Shown here: positions 20,326 through 24,474 of the stretch, piece after piece
Position numbering within the stretch: position 1 is the stretch's first letter
Layout: each line of letters opens with the position of its first letter
Source of the DNA: Bacillota bacterium
GTDB lineage: Bacteria > Bacillota > Clostridia > Lachnospirales > Lachnospiraceae
Assembly: GCA_023398615.1 (NCBI GenBank)
Contig: JAEWSD010000279.1
Span: 1-24,474 of the forward strand
Direction of reading: 5' to 3'
Length of the DNA: 24,474 nucleotides
Notes under the pieces: generated by a model
The model's database searches: none
Told to the model about the DNA's origin: nothing
What the model saw: only the letters and a program-made list of their open reading frames with translations
Made by a program: the position numbers and the translations under genes

Positions 20326-21240
20326 TCACTTTCTGAGCTGTTGTACATCGGATGCTATATCAATAGTATATGAAGCGCAGAAGGTTTTGCCAGTCTCCAG
20401 CTTATTTCCCCATTCACGTTCCGCTAAGGTTCCGTTAAAATCCCGGCTGTCGCATCTGCCGTACCAGGGCTCGATACAGATAAACGGGGCATTTTTTCCG
20501 GCAGGAGACCAAAGCCCGAAAAGCGGGGAATTGAAGGAAACCGTCACATATGCCTTTCTGTCTTTACCTGCCAGAGAGACGGCATGGCTTTGGCTGTTTT
20601 CAAAGATCAGTGCATCCCGGTCAAATAAATGAGGAGTGACAGGCAGGCAGCCTTGCTCCGTATCCAGGATATCGGCAGCCTTTGCGGGCTTTTTGACCGC
20701 AAGCCCCTGTTCATCGATCGTGAGATACCGGAGAGGGTTTACCGTATCAAAGATAATAAAACATTCGCTTTGTACTTCCCGATCATTTAACGGACACAAA
20801 AAAGCCGGGTGGCCGCCGATTGAAAAATACATGGTATCGGTATCAAGATTCGTGACCTTCCACATTACGGTGATCTGTCTTCCGTTAAGCCGGTATCCGA
20901 TTTCCAAAGCAAAGTGAAAAGGGTAAAGCTTCTTTGTCTCATCATCGGCTTCAAGGAGAAACCATATTTCATCAGCTCTTTTTTCTATTACATCGAATTG
21001 CATATCTCTTGCGAACCCGTGCTGCGGCATGGGGTAGCATTGACTGTTATGGATATAGCTTTTATTTTTCAGACTCCCGACAACGGGGAAAAGTATCGGT
21101 GAGTTTCTTTTCCAGAAGTCCGGATTTCCATTCCATAAATATTCGGTCTTCGTCAGGCTGTCACTTATGGAAGTAAGTTCTGCCCCGGTATCCTTTATCC
21201 GTATCCTTAACTCCCTGTTTTCCAAAATGTATTCCGACAT
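20326..21240 (-). CDS. Aldose 1-epimerase-like protein (LacX type), 304 aa
   Basis: A galactose-mutarotase-like beta-sandwich protein. H74 in MPQHGFARD and H144 in GGHPAF are the expected catalytic pair, and E257 in ICIEPWYG is the probable base. The DxxTEYLWNGNPDFW region fits the COG2017 group to which LacX belongs; members act on aldoses or phosphosugars. ATG 21240 is supported by AGGAGG, although the spacing of 14 bases is long. It overlaps no neighbour and its stop is eight bases before the amidotransferase start, giving a two-gene leftward unit. Its sugar substrate is unknown, and no sugar transporter or kinase lies in the window. Confidence 0.9.
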   Translation of the reverse strand: MSEYILENRELRIRIKDTGAELTSISDSLTKTEYLWNGNPDFWKRNSPILFPVVGSLKNKSYIHNSQCYPMPQHGFARDMQFDVIEKRADEIWFLLEADDETKKLYPFHFALEIGYRLNGRQITVMWKVTNLDTDTMYFSIGGHPAFLCPLNDREVQSECFIIFDTVNPLRYLTIDEQGLAVKKPAKAADILDTEQGCLPVTPHLFDRDALIFENSQSHAVSLAGKDRKAYVTVSFNSPLFGLWSPAGKNAPFICIEPWYGRCDSRDFNGTLAEREWGNKLETGKTFCASYTIDIASDVQQLRK

Positions 21241-21336
21241 ATTAATTCTGATTTCCTCCTAACTTTTTTATACGGTATTGCTGCCGGCATATACGTTATT
21301 ACAGCAAATGCATATTTCAAAAACTTTTACGCATAT

Positions 21337-21394
21337 TGTATCATGATGATGTATCATTTACCAGTTTTTCAGAATATTTTTGATAATGTATCAT
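21337..21394. repeat. Three TGTATCAT motifs upstream of yqeG
   Basis: TGTATCAT occurs at 21337, 21350 and 21387, in the gap between the divergent aldose-epimerase-like gene and yqeG. The first two are 13 bases apart. The cluster could be a binding site for a regulator of either unit. It is AT-rich sequence, so chance is possible. Confidence 0.55.
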
Positions 21395-21413
21395 TGTATA
21401 GTTATGTTTTAGC

Positions 21414-21443
21414 TTGTCAATTTATATTATAATCTGATATAAT
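21414..21443 (+). promoter_or_regulatory. Promoter of the yqeG-aroK-aroQ unit
   Basis: TTGTCA (21414-21419), an 18-base spacer and TATAAT (21438-21443), with the extended TGA before it (TGATATAAT). It is one of the strongest promoters in the window, about 45 bases upstream of yqeG. Confidence 0.75.
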
Positions 21444-21488
21444 GTTAGCAATCAAATTATGGTAAATTCCATAGTTGGGAGGTTATGA

Positions 21489-21995
21489 ATGTTAAAAATA
21501 TTTTATCCTTCGGAATACACGGATTCCGCCTATGTCATTGATTATAAAGGGTTATACAGGGATGGTTACAGAGGGTTGCTCTTTGATATAGACAATACTT
21601 TGGTAGAGCACGGAGCAGATGCGGATGACAGATCGATAAGACTGATGAAAGACTTGAAGGAAATGGGGTTTCAGATCTGCCTGGTATCCAATAACGGAGA
21701 GGAAAGGGTAAATAGATTTAATAAGGTGATACAGGCCTGCTATATCTATAACGCACAAAAACCTTTTCCGAAAAACTACTATAGGGCTATGAAGTTAATC
21801 GGTACGAAGAAGAATAATACGCTATTCATAGGAGATCAGCTGTTTACGGATATATACGGCGCAAACCTTGCAGGGATCAAGAATTATTTTGTAAAGCCGA
21901 TCGGTCCGGAGAAAGAAATTCAGATCATTTTAAAGAGATATCTGGAAAAAATCGTGTTTTATTTTTACTGGCGTGAACATGGTAAGGACAGGTAG
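21489..21995 (+). CDS. yqeG: YqeG-family HAD phosphatase (subfamily IIIA), 168 aa
   Basis: A small HAD-fold phosphatase. Motif I is FDIDNTL with D33 and D35, motif II is LVSNNG with S67, the motif III lysine is K91 in QKPFPKN, and motif IV is GDQLFTD with D116 and D121. The family has no firmly assigned substrate; in other Firmicutes yqeG is next to genes such as yqeH and aroE, so a link with shikimate or ribosome-associated genes is conventional rather than proven. A strong ribosome site, GGGAGG, precedes the ATG. aroK follows after 32 bases, on the same strand and probably the same mRNA, with aroQ and efp downstream. Confidence 0.9.
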   Translation: MLKIFYPSEYTDSAYVIDYKGLYRDGYRGLLFDIDNTLVEHGADADDRSIRLMKDLKEMGFQICLVSNNGEERVNRFNKVIQACYIYNAQKPFPKNYYRAMKLIGTKKNNTLFIGDQLFTDIYGANLAGIKNYFVKPIGPEKEIQIILKRYLEKIVFYFYWREHGKDR

Positions 21996-22027
21996 GGACG
22001 GCACAATTATGCAGGAGAGGAAATAAC

Positions 22028-22576
22028 ATGGGAAATATTATTTTGATCGGTTTTATGGGCTCCGGTAAAACCAGTGTAGGCGTACAGCTGGCAAGAAACC
22101 TGGGCTATACGTTTTGCGATACGGATCAGTTAATCGAGAAAGAGAGCGGCCGGAGCATCCGTAATATATTTGCCGAGGATGGGGAAGAATATTTTCGGAA
22201 GCTTGAGACTTCGCTGATAAAGGATTTATACGGAAGCTTAGATCGTTCGGTGTTATCTGTGGGCGGCGGCCTTCCGATACGGGAAGGCAATGCGGAGCTG
22301 TTAAAGCGTTTGGGACAGGTGGTTTACCTGAAAGCGACAAAGGAGACTATTTTAAAACGTCTCAAGGGTGATACTACGAGGCCGCTGCTTGCCGGCGAGA
22401 ATGCCGCACAAAAGGTGGAAGACCTTCTTAAATTCAGGGAACCGGTTTATGAGTCGGCGGCACATCATAATGTTATAACGGACGGAAGGTCTTTTCAGGA
22501 AATCATGAAAGAAATCTGTGAAAAGTGTGAAGAAAAACCGTCTTCACACCTGGAAGAACTCCAAAATGAAATTTGA
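22028..22576 (+). CDS. aroK: Shikimate kinase, 182 aa
   Basis: Phosphorylates shikimate with ATP. The P-loop is GFMGSGKT (residues 8-15). Shikimate ligands D31 and D33 lie in FCDTDQLIEKES, with an R57 in EEYFRKLE. GGGLP (79-83) is the shikimate-binding Gly-rich loop, and TRPLL (about 118-122) holds the lid arginine. Length is normal for the family, with a slightly longer acidic Lys/Glu tail. AGGAGAGG precedes the ATG. The stop codon lies in the loop of a perfect hairpin (22563-22589). It sits between yqeG and aroQ, whose product makes 3-dehydroshikimate, so this group covers two steps just before aroA. Confidence 0.96.
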   Translation: MGNIILIGFMGSGKTSVGVQLARNLGYTFCDTDQLIEKESGRSIRNIFAEDGEEYFRKLETSLIKDLYGSLDRSVLSVGGGLPIREGNAELLKRLGQVVYLKATKETILKRLKGDTTRPLLAGENAAQKVEDLLKFREPVYESAAHHNVITDGRSFQEIMKEICEKCEEKPSSHLEELQNEI

Positions 22577-22628
22577 GGAATTTCATTTTGTACTTCTTCT
22601 TCCATTATTTGAGCCGCTTATCAGCGGC
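22563..22628 (+). other. Two hairpins between aroK and aroQ
   Basis: AAAATGAAATT-TGAGG-AATTTCATTTT (22563-22589) is a perfect 11-bp stem with the aroK stop TGA in its loop. GCCGCT-TATC-AGCGGC (22613-22628) is a perfect 6-bp stem. Neither is followed by a T-run. They may slow read-through or set the relative levels of aroK and aroQ mRNA, but this is inference. Confidence 0.6.
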
Positions 22629-22659
22629 ATGTTTGAAAGTGCGAGATTGGAGATGTCAT

Positions 22660-23106
22660 ATGAAGTTGTTGGTAATTAACGGTCCTAACATTAATTTTTT
22701 GGGGATCAGAGAAAAAAATATATACGGACAGGAGGACTATGAGTACCTTCTGTCTCTGATCAGCAGGAAGGCTGAGAAGGAAAATATTACAATTGAAACC
22801 TATCAGAATAATTGCGAGGGCGAAATTATTAACCGGATTCAGGAAGCGTACCATGACGGTACGCAGGGTATTATTATTAATCCGGGTGCCTATACGCATT
22901 ACAGCTATGCAATCCGTGATGCGCTGGCGTCACTCGATATGCCGAAGATCGAGGTACATATCTCTAATGTGCATAAGAGAGAGGAATTCAGGCATGTTTC
23001 CGTTACCGCGCCGGTATGTACGGGGCAGATAGCAGGCCTGGGCCTGCAGGGATATCTGCTGGCAGTTGATGCTGTCATTAATATGTGCGGTAAAGGGCAA
23101 AATTAA
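22660..23106 (+). CDS. aroQ: Type II 3-dehydroquinate dehydratase, 148 aa
   Basis: Dehydrates 3-dehydroquinate to 3-dehydroshikimate. The type II (dodecameric) features are present: INGPNINFLGIRE with N10 and R17, Y22 in NIYG (catalytic Tyr), INPGAYTHYS with N74, and VHISNVHKREEFR with H100. Length is normal. ATG 22660 is chosen because TTGGAG lies seven bases upstream; the frame is open back to TTG 22573, but that would add a hydrophobic stretch not seen in the family. It follows aroK after 83 bases that contain two hairpins. The gap to efp is 143 bases. Confidence 0.96.
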   Translation: MKLLVINGPNINFLGIREKNIYGQEDYEYLLSLISRKAEKENITIETYQNNCEGEIINRIQEAYHDGTQGIIINPGAYTHYSYAIRDALASLDMPKIEVHISNVHKREEFRHVSVTAPVCTGQIAGLGLQGYLLAVDAVINMCGKGQN

Positions 23107-23143
23107 AGTACCCGATCTAGCGGTGTACGCATTCTGACGGAAC

Positions 23144-23183
23144 TTTTTTATGTAAAAGAACTAATTTTGTGTTACATAAAAAA
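23144..23183. other. 12-bp inverted repeat upstream of efp
   Basis: TTTTTTATGTAA (23144-23155) and TTACATAAAAAA (23172-23183), perfect, with a 16-base loop. Because the T-run is on the inside of the first arm and no T-run follows, it is not a classical terminator for aroQ. TTGAAA (23188-23193) just after it may be the efp -35, so the repeat could be an operator or UP-type element. Confidence 0.5.
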
Positions 23184-23249
23184 ACAGTTGAAAAATGTTT
23201 ATGGATAAGCTAAACTATAGGATAGTTAATTTAAGGAGGAATATCAAGT

Positions 23250-23807
23250 ATGGTATCAGCAGGCGATTTTAGAAATGGCTTAACAATTGAGATGGACAAT
23301 AATATATATCAAGTTATTGAATTCCAGCATGTAAAACCTGGTAAAGGAGCTGCTTTCGTTAGAACAAAATTAAAAAATATTAAGAGCGGCGGAGTAGTGG
23401 AAAAAACTTTCCGGCCAACCGAGAAGTATCCGCAGGCTCATATTGACCGTGCTGAAATGCAGTACCTGTATTCGGACGGAGACTTATATCATTTTATGGA
23501 TGTCAACACCTATGATCAGTTTGCTTTAAACGAAGATTCCGTAGGAGATTCCTTAAAGTTTGTTAAGGAAAATGAGATGGTTAAAATGCTTTCCCATAAC
23601 AAGGAAGTATTTGCGATTGAACCTCCGCTATTTGTTGAATTGGTTATTACGGCTACCGAACCCGGCTTCAAGGGTGATACGGCGCAGGGTGCTACAAAGC
23701 CTGCAACCGTTGAGACAGGTGCTACCGTATATGTTCCTTTATTCGTTGAGCAGGGAGACAAGATCAGCATTGATACCAGAACCGGTGAATATTTAAAGAG
23801 AGTGTAA
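23250..23807 (+). CDS. efp: Elongation factor P, 185 aa
   Basis: EF-P relieves ribosome stalling at polyproline stretches by binding between the P and E sites. The N-terminal KOW-like domain contains HVKPGKGAAFVRTKLKN, with K32 at the loop tip that carries the modification in many species (by analogy with B. subtilis, where it is K32). Two OB-fold domains follow, with typical blocks YLYSDGDLYHFMD, PLFVELVITATEPGFKGDTAQG and VPLFVEQGDKISIDTRTGEYLKR at the end. No EpmA/EpmB gene is in the window. AAGGAGG lies ten bases before the ATG. A strong terminator follows. It may have its own promoter in the 143-base gap after aroQ. Confidence 0.97.
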   Translation: MVSAGDFRNGLTIEMDNNIYQVIEFQHVKPGKGAAFVRTKLKNIKSGGVVEKTFRPTEKYPQAHIDRAEMQYLYSDGDLYHFMDVNTYDQFALNEDSVGDSLKFVKENEMVKMLSHNKEVFAIEPPLFVELVITATEPGFKGDTAQGATKPATVETGATVYVPLFVEQGDKISIDTRTGEYLKRV

Positions 23808-23823
23808 TTGAATATCAGATTAT

Positions 23824-23876
23824 AAAATGGCGCGTTCCATCGAAAATCAAGATTTTCGATGGATTGCGCTATTTTT
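23824..23876 (+). terminator. Rho-independent terminator of efp
   Basis: AATGGCGC and TTCCATCGAAAATC pair with GATTTTCGATGGA and GCGCTATT, followed by TTTTT. A long GC-capped stem with a T-run makes this the clearest terminator in the window. Confidence 0.9.
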
Positions 23877-23931
23877 GTGTCTGTATGGTTAAATAATTTG
23901 TAATTTAATGGTTGAACATTTTTCAATATAC

Positions 23932-23959
23932 AAAAAAGCCGCTCCCCAAGGAACGGCTA
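23932..23959 (-). terminator. Terminator of hicB
   Basis: On the minus strand AGCCGTTCC, loop TTGG, GGAGCGGCT and then TTTTT. It lies directly after the hicB stop at 23966 in the direction of transcription. Confidence 0.85.
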
Positions 23960-23965
23960 ATTAAG

Positions 23966-24367
23966 TTATTTGATACTTTCTTTTTCTAAAAGTGCATCCT
24001 GCAATACCTTGGAAAAGTTCAAATTCTGTTTTTCTCCAAAAGTCTTTAACCAGGCAGGAATAGTCACATTTGTTCTTATGCTTTGGGAACCGTATTTTTC
24101 GGAATAAGTATCCATATCTAAAACAAACAAGTTAACAAAGCTGCCGGCAGATGGTTGTATTTTTGTAATTTCAGTGGCAGCAGGGACTTTGTTTCCGTCC
24201 TCTAATTCGTCAAGTATCCAACCGCTTGCGGCGTCAATTCCCATTTCGAGGGCATCGGCTAAGGTTTTACCTTCGGTTACGCAGCCTTGAAGATCGGGAA
24301 ATTCTACAACATATCCTTCGGATCCGTCTGAAAAAGGTGTTAAAATAGCAGGGTAAATAAGTTTCAT
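23966..24367 (-). CDS. hicB: HicB-family antitoxin, 133 aa
   Basis: The N-terminal half is the HicB partial RNase-H fold: YPAILTPFSDGSEGYVVEFPDLQGCVTEGKTLADALEMG (residues 5-43, given in outline). The C-terminal part, GSQSIRTNVTIPAWLKTFGEKQNLNFSKVLQDALLEK, looks like a ribbon-helix-helix DNA-binding domain that would bind the operator of the locus, as in two-domain HicB proteins. It neutralises the HicA mRNA interferase. The ATG has AAGGAGG upstream at good spacing. On the minus strand hicA comes first, then hicB, with 22 bases between stop and start, in the usual toxin-first order. A small hairpin spans the junction. Confidence 0.92.
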   Translation of the reverse strand: MKLIYPAILTPFSDGSEGYVVEFPDLQGCVTEGKTLADALEMGIDAASGWILDELEDGNKVPAATEITKIQPSAGSFVNLFVLDMDTYSEKYGSQSIRTNVTIPAWLKTFGEKQNLNFSKVLQDALLEKESIK

Positions 24368-24389
24368 ATATATGCCTCCTTATGCAGGG

Positions 24390-24474
24390 TTATTTAAGCC
24401 CTGCTTGCTTTAATATTGCTTTAATTGTATCGGGATGAATATCCCCGGAATGTTGAGGTATCGTTACTTTACCG
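24390..24474 (-). CDS. hicA: HicA-type mRNA interferase toxin, 3' end only
   Basis: Only the last 27 residues lie in the window, reading GKVTIPQHSGDIHPDTIKAI and LKQAGLK to TAA. This is the normal HicA C-terminus, including the VTIPxH stretch in which the conserved catalytic His lies, and the GDIHPDTIKAIL helix. The rest lies beyond the right edge. It is followed 22 bases later by hicB. On the minus strand GCAGGG-CTTAAATAA-CCCTGC (24404-24384) forms a hairpin that includes the hicA stop codon and ends just before the hicB ribosome site. Confidence 0.9.
   Translation of the reverse strand, partial: GKVTIPQHSGDIHPDTIKAILKQAGLK

Noticed and set aside
22573..22659. N-terminal extension of aroQ from TTG 22573
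   Set aside because: The family begins at MKLLVINGPN, and a ribosome site precedes ATG 22660; the extension overlaps two hairpins.

Overview
This window looks like core chromosome of an anaerobic low-to-mid GC Firmicute, most probably a Lachnospiraceae-type Clostridium (inference). The grounds are strong AGGAGG-type ribosome sites, class I-beta DAHP synthase, a DUF1062 protein, a YgiQ radical SAM protein, a Cys/Gly-rich MSDLAATNCG small protein of the kind seen in that family, and YqeG next to aroK/aroQ. No rRNA, tRNA, CRISPR array, transposase or phage gene was seen.

Layout. 1-1116 (-): chorismate synthase, cut by the left edge. 1322-3440: a small acidic protein (+), a Cys-rich small membrane-like protein (-), an isochorismatase-fold hydrolase (+) and a DUF1062 protein (+). 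3523-4686 (-): a subtilisin-like protease without signal peptide. 4852-7999 (+): an MltG-type lytic transglycosylase with an added N-terminal stalk-like domain, then PTS enzyme I, separated by a 62-bp tandem repeat that also supplies the ptsI ribosome site. 8088-8642 (-): a second isochorismatase-fold hydrolase. 8724-12373 (-): aroF-tyrA-aroA. 12703-15569 (+): an EF-G-like GTPase and a membrane-anchored unknown. 15672-16493 (-): alpha/beta hydrolase. 16570-16730: a structured MITE-like repeat. 16895-19362 (+): YgiQ and a GNAT acetyltransferase, followed by a headless membrane-protein remnant. 19604-21240 (-): aldose-1-epimerase-like protein and a class I glutamine amidotransferase-like hydrolase. 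21489-23807 (+): yqeG-aroK-aroQ-efp. 23966-24474 (-): hicB and the 3' end of hicA.

How the genes work together. Six steps of aromatic biosynthesis are encoded here (aroF, aroQ, aroK, aroA, aroC, tyrA), in three groups on both strands. The aroF promoter is clear and has a 15-bp tandem repeat just upstream of its -35 box.

The most unusual signals are non-coding. (1) aroA and tyrA share a leader plan: a purine-rich ribosome site, a hairpin that differs between the two genes, then a nearly identical GCAGTGGGTAT block and the ATG. (2) ygiQ also has its Shine-Dalgarno separated from the ATG by a perfect hairpin. (3) The mltG-ptsI repeat shows a compensatory stem change and forms a chain of overlapping micro-ORFs running into ptsI. 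All coordinates and structures were read by eye, with no folding, alignment or database search.
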